Shown: piece by piece, positions 9,144 through 23,616 of the stretch
Numbering within the stretch: position 1 is the first letter of the stretch
Layout of the letters: every line of letters begins with the position of its first letter
Origin: Orobanche coerulescens
Taxonomy: Eukaryota > Streptophyta > Magnoliopsida > Lamiales > Orobanchaceae
Length of the DNA: 64,000 bases
Assembly (NCBI GenBank): GCA_033398695.1
Contig: CM065814.1
Coordinates: 103,046,501-103,110,500 of the forward strand
Direction: 5' to 3'
The notes under the pieces: generated by a model
Databases searched by the model: none
What the model was told of the DNA's origin: nothing
What the model saw: only the letters and a program-made list of their open reading frames with translations
Translations under genes and position numbers: made by a program

Positions 9144-12100
9144 ACCTTAGTGAAGACAGGCACTCTACATGTCAAAGTACATGTTATACATGTCTTGTAT
9201 AAACTTACTGCCCAGTTAATTTTATCGACTTGCGAACCAATTATGCATTCGAGCCCTAAACACTTATATTGCCTATCTCATTATGTCCATAAGGAGTGGA
9301 ATGTTTGCTCTCGAATGCAAGGACTATTATTCTATATACCAAATCACGATGCCAGTTATATACAGTAATATAGTAATAATAAGTGTCTTATTTAATTTAA
9401 TATTCATAATTATAATACAATGCTCTCACTCTCTCACCAACACGAACAATCCGATTCGTTCTAGCTTGATGAATGATCAAACACCGAATATGCCGAGTGT
9501 CTCTATGTTATCACGCGTCACATATTGATTGGAAAAATTATATATATCAATTCGTTCTCGAATAACACTGCTTGAAATTGATATAGTATTTTTCTTCTCT
9601 TCTCTTCTTCCTTTTTATCTCTCTACGATGAAATAATGTCAAGAAAAAAATTTCTTCTCCTTCCTCACACACTCACGGCCAGCATGTAATGTGTGAAAAT
9701 ACCGGATATTACACACAAGACCACATGATTTATCAAATAAATCAAATTAGATATCCAATATCCGATATTAATAAAGAGACAATAAATACATATTTTATCC
9801 ATCAAATATCCTTGTGCGTGACTCCATAGGTCCCTCTTAGTCGGCAATGGGAGGAACCAAGGAGTACGGATAACATTTAGCCAGTCTAGTGCTCCGTACC
9901 GTAACCCAACTAAGAACAAATGCATGGATCATTCCAAAACCATTATGTCGTGAATACTGTATACGTATAAACCCTTCAATTATATGTCCCGGTCAAGTAT
10001 TAGGGTCACGGTAAAGTCAAATCCTATTGTAAATTTACTCTATGCATTTTCTTAATGCAAACCGAGATTATCGAGCTCTCGTGTATCAAATACAACTAGC
10101 TCTATCTGTTTTGGACATTTACCTGCTCACTAAAAGGAGAAAGAATCCTATATTATTCAGTAGAGACTCCTACTTGTCCACTAAGTTGCATTTTGAGGTT
10201 GACCCCATCAAACGGTGATTGGATTACTATAATGACTAATTTAATGTCACAAGCACATCTCCTACTAAAACCTCAAGTCAAAGGTCCACGTATACCTATC
10301 ACAATCTTTCGATTCAGTCATTGACAATCCCTAAGTGATATTCATGTGACCAAATTGGTTGTGTCGTGTTCGAGTATACTAATCCCATTAGCATACTTAT
10401 AACGTGTGCTCCCACTAAACCTTAGTGAAGACAGGCACTCTACATGTCAAAGTACATGTTATACATGTCTTGTATAAACTTACTGCCCAGTTAATTTTAT
10501 CGACTTGCGAACCAATTATGCATTCGAGCCCTAAACACTTCTAGTGCCTATCTCATTATCTCCATAAGGAGTGGAATATTTGCTCTCGAATGCAAGGACT
10601 ATGATTCTATATACCAAATCATGATGCCAGTTATATACAGTAATATAGTAATAATAAGTTCCTTATTTAATTTAATATTCATAATTATAATACAATGCTC
10701 TCACTCTCTCACCAACACGAACAATCCGATTCGATCTAGCTTGATGAATGATCAAACACCGAATATGCCGAGTGTATCTATGTTATCACGCGTCACATAT
10801 TGATTGGAAAAATTATATATATCAATTCATTCTCGAATAACACTGCTTGGAATTGATATAGTATTTTTCTTCTCTTCTCTTCTTCCTTTTTATCTATCTA
10901 AGATGAAATAATGTCAAGAAAAAAAATTCTTCTCTTTCCTCACAAACTCACGGCCAGCATGTAATGTGCGAAAATACCGGATATTACACACAAGACCACA
11001 TGATTTATCAAATAAATCAAATTAGATATCGAATATCCGATATTAATGAAGAGACAATAAATACATATTTTATCCATCAAATATCCTTGTGCGTGACTCC
11101 ATAGGTCCCTCTTAGTCGGCAATGGGAGGAACCAAGGAGTACGGATAACATTTAGCTAGTCTAGTGCTCCGTACCGTAAGCCTACTAAGAACAAATGCTT
11201 GGATCATTCCAAAACCATAATATCGTGAATACTGTATATGTATAAACCCTTCAATTATATGTCCCGGTCAAGTATTAGGGTCACGGTAAAGTCAAATCTT
11301 ATTGTAACTTGACTCTATGCATTTGGTTAATGCAAACCGAGATTACCGAGCTCTCGTGTGTCAAATACAACTAGCTCTATCTGCTTTGGCCAAAGACTTA
11401 TGATTTTATTTGACATTTAACCGCATAGGACATTTACCTGCTCACTAAAAGGAGAAAGAATCCTATATTATTCAGTAGAGACTCCTACTTGTCCACTAAG
11501 TTGCATTTTGAGGTTGACCCCATCAAACGGTGATTGGATTGAACTACTATAATGACTAATTTAATGTCACAAGCACATCTCCTACTGAAACCTCAAGTCA
11601 AAGGTCCACATATACCTATCACAATCTTTCGATTCAGTCATTGACAATCCCTAAGTGATATTCATGTGACCAAATTGGTTGTGTCGTGTTCGAGTATACT
11701 AATCCCATTAGCATACTTATAACGTGTGCTCCCACTAAACCTTAGTGAAGACAGGCACTCTACATGTCAAAGTACATGTTATACATGTCTTGTATAAACT
11801 TACTGCCCAGTTAATTTTATCGACTTGCGAACCAATTATGCATTCGAGCCCTAAACACTTCTAGTGCCTATCTCATTATCTCCATAAGGAGTGGAATGTT
11901 TGCTCTCGAATGCAAGGACTATGATTCTATATACCAAATCATGATGCCAGTTATATACAGTAATATAGTAATAATAAGTTCCTTATTTAATTTAATATTC
12001 ATAATTATAATACAATGCTCTCACTCTCTCACCAACAAAAAAAATCCGATTCGATCTAGCTTGATGAATGATCAAACACCGAATATGCCGAGTGTATCTA

Positions 12101-15100
12101 TGTTATCACGCGTCACATATTGATTGGAAATATTGTATATATCAATTCATTCTCGAATAACACTGCTTGGAATTGATATAGTAATTTTCTTCTCTTCTCT
12201 TGTTCCTTTTTATCTCTCTAAGATGAAATAATGTCAAGAAAAAAATTTCTTCTCTTTCCTCACAAACTCACGGCCAGCATGTAATGTGCGAAAATACCGG
12301 ATATTACACACAAGACCACATGATTTATCAAATAAATCAAATTAGATATCGAATATCCGATATTAATGAAGAGGCAATAAATACATATTTTATCCATCAA
12401 ATATCCTTGTGCGTGACTCCATAGGTCCCTCTTAGTCGGCAATGGGAGGAACCAAGGAGTACGGATAACATTTAGCCAGTCTAGTGCTCCGTACCGTAAC
12501 CCTACTAAGAACAAATGCTTGGATCATTACAAAACCATAATATCGTGAATACTGTATATGTATAAACCCTTCAATTATATGTCCCGGTCAAGTATTAGGG
12601 TCACGGTAAAGTCAAATATTATTGTAACTTGACTCTATGCATTTGGTTAATGCAAACCGAGATTACCGAGCTCTCGTGTGTCAAATACAACTAGCTCTAT
12701 CTGCTTTGGCCAAAGACTTATGATCTTATTTGACATTTAACCGCATAGGACATTTACCTGCTCACTAAAAGGAGAAAGAATCATATATTATTCAGTAGAG
12801 ACTCCTACTTGTCCACTAAGTTGCATTTTGAGGTTGACCCCATCGAACGGTGATTGGATTGAACTACTCTAATGACTAATTTAATGTCACAAGCACATCT
12901 TCTACTGAAACCTCAAGTCAAAGGTCCACATATACCTATCACAATCTTTCGATTCAGTCATTGACAATCCCTAAGTGATATTCATGTGACCAAATTGGTT
13001 GTGTCGTTTTCGAGTATACTAATCCCATTAGCATACTTATAACGTGTGCTCCCACTAAACCTTAGTGAAGACAGGCACTCTACATGTCAAAGTACATGTT
13101 ATACATGTCTTGTATAAACTTACTGCCCAGTTAATTTTATCGACTTGCAAACCAATTATGCATTCGAGCCCTAAACACTTCTAGTGCCTATCTCACTATC
13201 TCCATAAGGAGTGGGATGTTTGCTCTCGAATGCAAGGACTATTATTCTATATACCAAATCACGATGCCAGTTATATACAGTAATATAGTAATAATAAGTG
13301 CCTTATTTAATTTAATATTCATAATTATAATACAATGCTCTCACTCTCTCACCAACATGAACAATCCGATTCGTTCTAGCTTGATGAATGATCAAACACC
13401 GAATATGCCGAGTGTCTCTATGTTATCACGCGTCACATATTGATTGGAAAAATTATATATATCAATTCGTTCTCGAATAACACTGCTTGGAATTGATATA
13501 GTATTTTTCTTCTCTTCTCTTCTTCCTTTTTATCTCTCTACGATGAAATAATGTCAAGAAAAAAAATTTCTTCTCCTTCCTCACACACTCACGGCCAGCA
13601 TGTAATGTGCGAAAATACCGGATATTACACACAAGACCACATGATTTATCAAATAAATCAAATTAGATATATCCGATATTAATAAAGAGACAATAAATAC
13701 ATATTTTATCCATCAAATATCCTTGTGCGTGACTCCATAGGTCCCTCTTAGTCGGCAATGGGAGGAACTAAGGAGTACGGATAACATTTAGCCAGTTTAG
13801 TGCTCCGTACCGTAACCCAACTAAGAACGAATGCTTGGATCATTCCAAAACCATTATGTCGTGAATACTGTATACGTATAAACCCTTCAATTATATGTCC
13901 CAGTCAAGTATTAGGGTCACGGTAAAGTCAAATCCTATTGTAAATTGACTCTATGCATTTGGTTAATGCAAACCGGGATTACCGAGCTCTCATGTGTCAA
14001 ATACAACTAGCTCTATCAGCTTTGGCCAAAGACTTATGATTTTATTTGACATTTAACCGCATAGGACATTTACCTGCTCACTAAAAGGAGAAAGAATCCT
14101 ATATTATTCAGTAGAGACTCCTACTTGTCCACTAAGTTGCATTTTGAGGTTGACCCCATCAAACGGTGATTGGATTGAACTGCTCTAATGACTAATTTAA
14201 TGTCACAAGCACATTTTCTACTGAAACCTCAAATCAAAGGTCCACATATACCTATCACAATCTTTCGATTCAGTCATTGACAATCCCTAAGTGATATTCA
14301 TGTGACCAAATTGGTTGTGTCGTGTTCGAGTATACTAATCCCATTAGCATACTTATAACGTGTGCTCCCACTAAACCTTAGTGAAGACATGCACTCTACA
14401 TGTCAAAGTACATGTTATACATGTCTTGTATAAACTTACTGCCCAGTTAATTTTATCGACTTGTGAACCAATTATGCATTCGAGCCCTAAACACTTATAG
14501 TGCCTATCTCATTATGTCCATAAGGAGTGGAATGTTTGCTCTCGAATGCAAGGACTATTATTCTATATACCAAATCACGATGCCAGTTATATACAGTAAT
14601 ATAGTAATAATAAGTGCCTTATTTAATTTAATATTCATAATTATAATACAATGCTCTCACTCTCTCACCAACACGAACAATCCGATTCGTTCTAGCTTGA
14701 TGAATGATCAAACACCGAATATGCCGAGTGTCTCTATGTTATCACGCGTCACATATTGATTGGAAAAATTATATATATCAATTCGTTCTCGAATAACACT
14801 GCTTGGAATTGATATAGTATTTTTCTTCTCTTCTCTTCTTCCTTTTTATCTCTCTACGATGAAATAATGTCAAGAAAAAAAATTCTTCTCCTTCCTCACA
14901 CACTCACGGCCAGCATGTAATGTGCGAAAATACCGGATATTACACACAAGACCACATGATTTATCAAATAAATCAAATTAGATATCCAATATCCGATTTT
15001 AATAAAGAGACAATAAATACATATTTTATCCATCAAATATCCTTGTGCGTGACTCCATAGGTCCCTCTTAGTCGGCAATAGGAGGAACCAAGGAGTACGG

Positions 15101-15803
15101 ATAACATTTAGCCAGTCTAGTGCTCCGTACCGTAACCCAACTAAGAACGAATGCCTGGATCATTCCAAAACCATTATGTCGTGAATAATGTATACGTATA
15201 AACCCTTCAATTATATGTCCCGGTCAAGTATTAGGGTCACGGTAAAGTCAAATCCTATTGTAAATTGACTCTATGCATTTGGTTAATGCAAACCGAGATT
15301 ATCGAGCTTTCGTGTATCAAATACATCTAGCTCTATCTGCTTTGGCCAAAGACTTATGATCTCATTTGACATTTAACTGCATAGGACATTTACCTGCTCA
15401 CTAAAAGGAGAAAGAATCCTATATTATTCAGTAGAGACTCCTACTTGTCCACTAAGTTGCATTTTGAGGTTGACCCCATCAAACGGTGATTGGATTGAAC
15501 TACTATAATGACTAATTTAATGTCACAAGCACATCTCCTACTGAAACCTCAAGTCAAAGGTCCACGTATACCTATCACAATCTTTTGATTCAGTCATTAA
15601 CAATCCCTAAGTGATATTCATGTGACCAAATTGGTTGTGTCGTGTTCGAGTATACTAATCCCATTAGCATACTTATAACGTGTGCTCCTACTAAACCTTA
15701 GTGAAGACACGCACTCTACATGTCAAAGTACATGTTATACATGTCTTTTATAAACTTACTGGCCAGTTAATTTTATCGACTTGCGAACCAATTATGCATT
15801 CGA
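9144..15803. repeat. LTR-derived tandem array, first segment
   Basis: Head-to-tail units begin (at ACCTTAGTGAAGACA) at 9144, 10419, 11739, 13059, 14375 and 15695. Spacing is 1275, 1320, 1320, 1316 and 1320 bases. Unit sequence matches, in reverse orientation, the body of the Copia LTRs seen at 30785-34275, 46112-48040 and 54957-56883. Each unit lacks both LTR ends: CTCACTCTCTCA is joined directly to CCAACACGAACAATCC. The short frames inside (for example MPVIYSNIVIIS) recur in each unit and carry no known domain, so I treat the array as non-coding. Confidence 0.93.
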
Positions 15804-18549
15804 TGTAATATCCGACTGTAACTTTTCATTTTTACCTGTCGTTGTATTATTCGGATAATCTGATTATCAGAAATTGTTGCATTTAGTATTATGTTGAGGT
15901 ATTATAGATTTGAATATCATATCATTGTTAGTTCATTTCAAATATGATGATTCGATGTTAATTAGAGAGTTGTATTTTCGGAATTTTTTTCTATTGATGT
16001 AGCGCACGTTACACAGGAAGATTAGCGTACGCTAATCCTGTGTATTAGCGTGCGTAAGGTTTTCCTCGGTTGCGTACGCTAAGAAGGAATCGGCGGCGAT
16101 TGACTTCAACACGTGAGCCTTTTAACCGGTAGCATGCATGCGATCTATGTCCGAGCCGTCATGTCGGCGAGAATCTACTTTTACTAGCGTGCGCTAACCC
16201 ATTCTTCATTAGCGTGCGCTAACGGCTGCAATAATTCAAGACGGTAGCCCGAAGCCGTTTACGTCGTAATATCGTTCGGATAGCGTACGTAAGGGCCTTA
16301 GCGTACGCTAAAGCGTCACGATAGCGTGCGCTAAGTACGCATGATCTATTTATAGGACCCACTGTTTTCATTTCTCCACGAACCAAACCGAATTTCTCTC
16401 TTCGCATATCATCCCTCTGCACTCTAAAAACGTTATAAACCTTCACCAACTTATTTCTAAGCCTTGAATCTCGGAGTGGAGCTCATTTTCTTGGAGCCTT
16501 GGAGTTGTTTTTAAGCTTGGGATATATTCTCTCATATCATTGAAGTTATTCTTCATTTACGGAGGTTGGTGTGTTTTCTTCTCTGCATTATTTTCTTATA
16601 TTAATTATTGATGACGAAATATACTTCACCTAGAGTACATTAAGCAAGTAAAACATGGTTATAATTAAACTCTTTAAGCATTTTGATGAATATGTTAAAT
16701 AAGGGTTTGAGATGGAGGTGTTCTTGATGATATAGTGATTTTAATCATGTTGTAGATGTCATCACTCACCTTACGGACGAATTTAGCTCGGAGAACGTTG
16801 ATGGATCGGTTAGCTTCTTCATAACTGGATTTAATCAAGAACTTAATATCATAAAGTGATTAATCACCATTTTAGGTATTTTTTTTTACTTTGAAAAGAA
16901 CTTGATGATGTTAAATATGAGACTAGGTGATCTAGTTCAGAAACCTTAGAAGCTTTAGCAAATCATGATTGTTCGTTTCACTAGTCTTTGAAGATTGATA
17001 AAGGTTTTGATAATTACAACAATAACTTTTCACCAATCTATTGTGTTGATAACTTAGAGTGTAGTTCATCATAATGCTAAGTAGATTGTGTTCTTAAGTA
17101 GATGATCTTTGGTTATGAATGGTACTATCATGGTAGATTGAGTATCAAATCCTTTATGACTATCCTTTTTGGTAATAAGAGATGTTGAAGAACATGAGAA
17201 TTTGATTTAAACCAATTTTATTGGCAAATTGAAGATGTTATTGTTCATGGAATAACAAGAGAATTTCAAGACACTTTTGGTATGATAATCAGATTTTGGA
17301 AGATGAATTAGTTGTTTTGAAACCTTTCATTAATCGTTAAGGTATTCATCACGGAAATTATTCGAGTAGGTTGCGGGCGTCGTTTCCTACGAATTGATAT
17401 TAATATTATGTGAATATATTATTGAATGAATTACGTTTCATTCAAGGTTGCTCGTTCGATTGAGTGTTTAGCGAGGATACCGTCCGTTTGGTCATTTGGA
17501 GAAGGACTATCTTTCACTTACGGATTTGAGGCAAGTTATCTTGCTTGGTTATAATGATGATTAGATTCTTCGATGGTTATATTTTTCATATGTATGAATT
17601 GTTCATGAAATGTTGGTCGTGATTTGACACCGCCTTGACGTTATTCCGTTTTCTTCATGGGGTTGCATTCCCAAGTATGTCGTTTTGAATCATTGATCTC
17701 GTTGGCCTTATTTTCACTTCGGTGAGTTTTTCTTGATCCTTAATCGGATATGTGATTTGTTGAATTCGTTGTCATGTTGTATCGTGACATATCCTAATCA
17801 TATCTGCGTTAGATTGGTTATTGTGTAGGATTTTTAGCCGTGCACATATAGTCATCGGCGGATATTATTCCGCGTTGGGTGTGCACACGGGACGTAGTTT
17901 CGTGAGGCTAATTAGGTACATTGTCCTACGTATATTGGATTCCATATACGGGCGGACATGTGCACGGACACATTTAGGATCGGGCGTCTTGTGATGTCCA
18001 TCTTTGAGCCATACCGTAAATCGTCCATAGTATTGGATGCTTGTGATCGTCGTTTCATACGCGAGGGTATGATCGATAGTCGGAATGATTTCTTTGAAAT
18101 CTATATATGTGAATTGTATATGTCGGAAGAATTGATTATCATGTATATCGACCTGTGTTGGGCGAAATACTTGTATTGTATTTTAGGTCGAGGCAAGGGC
18201 AAGGCACGGGAAGAGCATGTCGACGGCGAAGGATTCGGAGGATACTAGTTCGGGGCCCTCATCTTTGTTGTCGGTTATGTTAAACCGTGTTGTATTATTT
18301 CTGTCCGCTTAAATTACTTTTGGTTGTATTTGACATTTAAAGTATTTTCCATCTCCATATGGTTTATACTTTTTCTTTTCGGATCTGTGTGTTGTAAGGC
18401 CGTTGGCCACATTTTAATAAACTCCTAATCGGAGAAATGACTTTTCATTGTGATTCGGTATCACAAATAATATTTATTTAACTGTTTGATATCGCCTGGG
18501 TCCTGGTGGGATTCACGGCACCGTAATAACCGCCATTTGGGGTGTTACG
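15804..18549 (+). repeat. 5' LTR of the complete Gypsy element
   Basis: TGTAATATCC to TGTTACG (2,746 bp); the last base should be A, as in the 3' copy. It carries about nine palindromes of the TAGCG-NN-CGCTA type (16002-16333) followed by TATTTATAGG (16347-16356). Differences from the 3' LTR cluster at CG and CHG positions and are often 1-2-base indels. Confidence 0.93.
16002..16333. promoter_or_regulatory. palindrome array and TATA-proximal region, 5' LTR
   Basis: Sites such as TTAGCGTACGCTAA, TAGCGTGCGCTAA and shortened forms (TAGCGTGCGTAA). The last full site, 16322-16333, ends 13 bases before the TATA-like TATTTATAGG. The same layout is at 23810-24141 in the 3' LTR. Confidence 0.8.
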
Positions 18550-18554
18550 GAAGA

Positions 18555-18567
18555 TGGTATCGGAGAG
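18555..18567 (+). promoter_or_regulatory. primer binding site, initiator tRNA-Met type
   Basis: TGGTATCGGAGAG, five bases after the 5' LTR. It differs slightly from the common plant TGGTATCAGAGC complementary to the 3' end of tRNA-iMet. It would prime minus-strand synthesis. Confidence 0.85.
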
Positions 18568-18969
18568 TCATTTTCTTTCATGAGTCATTGAGAAATGAAC
18601 TAGTATCAAGAAACCTTCGTGTCACGTGTGACTGTGCAAGCGCCCGACCCTGCGAGCCAAATGCGGTATGTACTTTATAAGCCATGGTTTAATTACGGCA
18701 TGATATTGATATCGTATAGGATCTCTTTGTTGATCATGTTATTTCAAGGAATTGTGACAGGATTTATCGATTGATAATCCGAGGTAAATGCCGAATTTAT
18801 TGTATAATTGAAATTATTCGACTTGACACCGATATGATACTCGGTGCGACATTTGTGGTGTCGATAACCATTTTCCTTTAATATGTGATTCCTTATTACT
18901 ATTAATTCAGCGTGAATTTTGGTATCTTGAATCGTACTTATAGTTACCATTATGATTGACTCTTTCGGT
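18568..18969 (+). other. leader between PBS and gag
   Basis: About 400 bases without a convincing ORF, rich in GATAT and TTATCG words. It is likely the untranslated leader with the packaging region; no structure can be assigned by eye. Confidence 0.5.
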
Positions 18970-19685
18970 ATGGAAAGAAACTCGCGAGGTCGTGGCGAGG
19001 GGGACGAGGCCGCGAAGGGGCCGAATCCCAATACCTCGAGCCAACAGACGCGAATGCGGATCGAGTTCCGCAGACGGGTTCACCTTCTAGGGAACAATCG
19101 CACCACGGTGGGCGCGGATGCACGTGTCGATCCTTACGCCGTAATGCGGTGGCATGATGACACGATGACCCGGATGGGTCAACTAATGGAAGCTATGCAG
19201 AGGGCCGCCATCGCCGGCGGCAAGGGGCTCATCCTCCTCCCGTGATTGGCGGACCCGTGAGTCGGATTATCAGCGACATCTCGCCAATGACCACCGACTT
19301 TTGAAGGCTCCTCTGAGCCTGCGACATTGCGCATTGGATCGAGCATTTTGAGAAACTTTTCCGGATGGTGGATCGCCGGAAGAGAATCGCATCTCGGTAG
19401 CCGCGTATTATCTTAGCAAAGGCGCTCATACTGGTGGCTTTCGAAGGCCACCGATGGTGTTTACACTTGGGAGGAATTTAAAACCTCATGCTAGACCGTT
19501 ACTATCCGGGCCACTCCGTGAGGCCAAACTGTCGGAACTTTTGAACCCCCACCCGTCAAGACGATGATGTATTATCTGTTGAGAAATTCTGCACTCCTTC
19601 CTTTTGCCACGACAATTATTCGAACAGAGGCCGACAAGATCAAATACTTTCTCAAGAGGCTTAAACCCCGAATGAGAATGCAAAT
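18970..19685 (+). pseudogene. gag: Gypsy gag, N-terminal and capsid part, degraded
   Basis: A start at 18970 (MERNSRGRGEGDEAAKG) is preferred over the in-frame Met 18 bases earlier, because Gypsy Gag proteins here usually open with a charged, RG-rich segment. The frame runs to about 19245. It then breaks into pieces in all three frames that still resemble capsid (for example YYLSKGAHT-like and LDRYYP-like fragments near 19400-19500). Several small deletions, not one large one, explain the loss. Gag would form the particle shell. Confidence 0.75.
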
Positions 19686-22172
<2,487 letters not shown>

Positions 22173-22865
22173 ATGATCAAATCGAAGCAAATTACGGACC
22201 CATTCTTATCTAGGATTCGGGATGAGGTAACCCAGGGGGAAGCCCCTGGATTCGTGATCCACGAGGATGGATTGATACGTTTTAGAAATCGAGTTTGTGT
22301 ACCCGCTGACGAAGAATTGAAGAACTCTATCATGAGAGAAGCCCATGCTACCCCGTACTCTATTCACCCGGGCTCTAGCAAGATGTATAAGGATTTGAAG
22401 CAGAATTATTGGTGGGGGAATATGAAGCGTGAGATTGCCGAATTCGTTTCGAGGTGTTTGACCTGTCAGCAGGTTAAGATTGAGCACCAGCGACCCGCAG
22501 GAATGCTGAAACCGCTCCCGATTCCTGAATGGAAATGGGAAGACATATCTATGGACTTTATCACTAGCTTGCCGACGAGTCGTCGAGGAATGAATACGAT
22601 TTGGGTGATTGTGGACCGTCTGACCAAATCAGCTCACTTCTTGGAAATTAAGGACACATGGGGCCCCAAGAGATTGGCCCAGCTGTTTATTAAGGAAATT
22701 GTGAGACTACACGGTACCCCCAAGAGCATTGTATCAGACCGTGACGGGCGATTTGTGTCACATTTCTGGAAGGCAGTTCATCGTGCGATGGGTACGCAGT
22801 TGAATTTGATGCGGCTTTCCATCCACAGACTGATGGTCAGTCGGAGAGAACCATACAGACTCTAA
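22173..22865 (+). pseudogene. pol: Gypsy integrase, HHCC zinc finger and catalytic core (truncated by frameshift)
   Basis: This is the longest undamaged pol stretch (about 210 correct codons). The zinc finger uses His58 and His65 (IHPG), Cys95 and Cys98 (CLTC). The catalytic core shows the first Asp in MDFI (residue 128) and the second in SDRDGRF (about 189). A small deletion near 22800 shifts the frame just before the last catalytic Glu, which lies in a QTDGQSERT-like segment read in another frame (around 22830-22860). Integrase joins the DNA copy to the host genome. Confidence 0.9.
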
Positions 22866-23600
22866 AAGATATGTTGAGAGCATGTGTTCTTGATTGGAAG
22901 GACGATTGGGAAGCCCAGCTGCCTTTGGTGGAATTCACTTATAATAATAGTTGGCACGCTTCGATTCAGATGGCACCGTATGAGGCATTATATGGCCGTC
23001 GCTGTAGGTCCCCTTTGTGTTGGGACGAACGCCGGAATCTCTGGGTACGGAACCCGATATGTTGTTAGCCGCCCGTGAGAAGATCACTTTGATTAGGAGT
23101 CGGTTGTTAACGGCTCAAAGTAGACAAGTCTTATGCGACCATCGTCGAAGACCGCTTGAGTTCGAGGTTGGTGATCATGTGTTAATGAAGGTGTCTCCTA
23201 CTCGAGGTGTTTTTCGTTTCGGGAAAAGGGGCAGTGAGCCCAAGGTATATTGGGCCGTTTGAGGTTCTGGAGCGTGTAGGTGATCGGCCTGTCGACTAGC
23301 CTTGCCACCGACCTTGAGTAAGATTCACAACGTGTTTCATGTCTCTCGGTGAGGAAATATGTTGCTGATCCAAGCCACGTACTTCAATTCGAAGACATAG
23401 ATTTAGCAGAGGATCATTCGTACGAGGAGCGTCCCATGCATACTCGAGAGGAGAATCAAGCAATTGCGGAACAAGACGATTCCCCTACCGAAAGTTCGGT
23501 GGTCAAGACACGGAGTCGAGGAGGCTACGTGGGAGACCGAGGATAGTATGCGAGCAAGATACCCCGAGTTATTTACTCCCTTAAGTTTCGAGGACGAAAC
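22866..23600 (+). pseudogene. pol: integrase C-terminus and chromodomain, frameshifted
   Basis: Pieces in three frames continue the protein: DWKDDWEAQLPLVEFTYNNS, MAPYEALYGRRCRSPLCW, RKYVADPSHVLQFEDIDLAE, EERPM and EEATWETEDSMRARYPELF. The last is the Tekay-type chromodomain. It lacks introns or unusual fusions, and the damage is again by small indels. Confidence 0.87.
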
Positions 23601-23616
23601 TCTTTTAAGGGGAGTA
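23584..23616 (+). promoter_or_regulatory. hairpin and polypurine tract before the 3' LTR
   Basis: AGTTTCG-AGGA-CGAAACT (23584-23601) forms a perfect 7-bp stem, followed by the purine tract AAGGGGAGTA next to TGTAATATCC. The tract primes plus-strand synthesis. The hairpin is shared with the element at 6906. Confidence 0.8.

Noticed and set aside
9283..9528. Repeated small frames (MPVIYSNIVIIS...) in every array unit
   Set aside because: They recur only because the units are repeats, their ends vary with single changes, no domain is visible, and the same DNA is LTR in other places.
9665..9925. Minus-strand frames (MPTKRDLWSHAQGYLMDK...) in array units
   Set aside because: They overlap LTR body sequence, some copies are broken, and there is no start context or family match.
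16219..16449. Frame on the minus strand over the palindrome array
   Set aside because: It overlaps promoter elements (TATA box) and is not open in the 3' LTR copy.
17958..18248. 96-codon frame with counterpart at 25712-25948
   Set aside because: It is in the U5 side of the LTR, the two LTR copies differ by indels that change the frame, and no conserved protein is implied.
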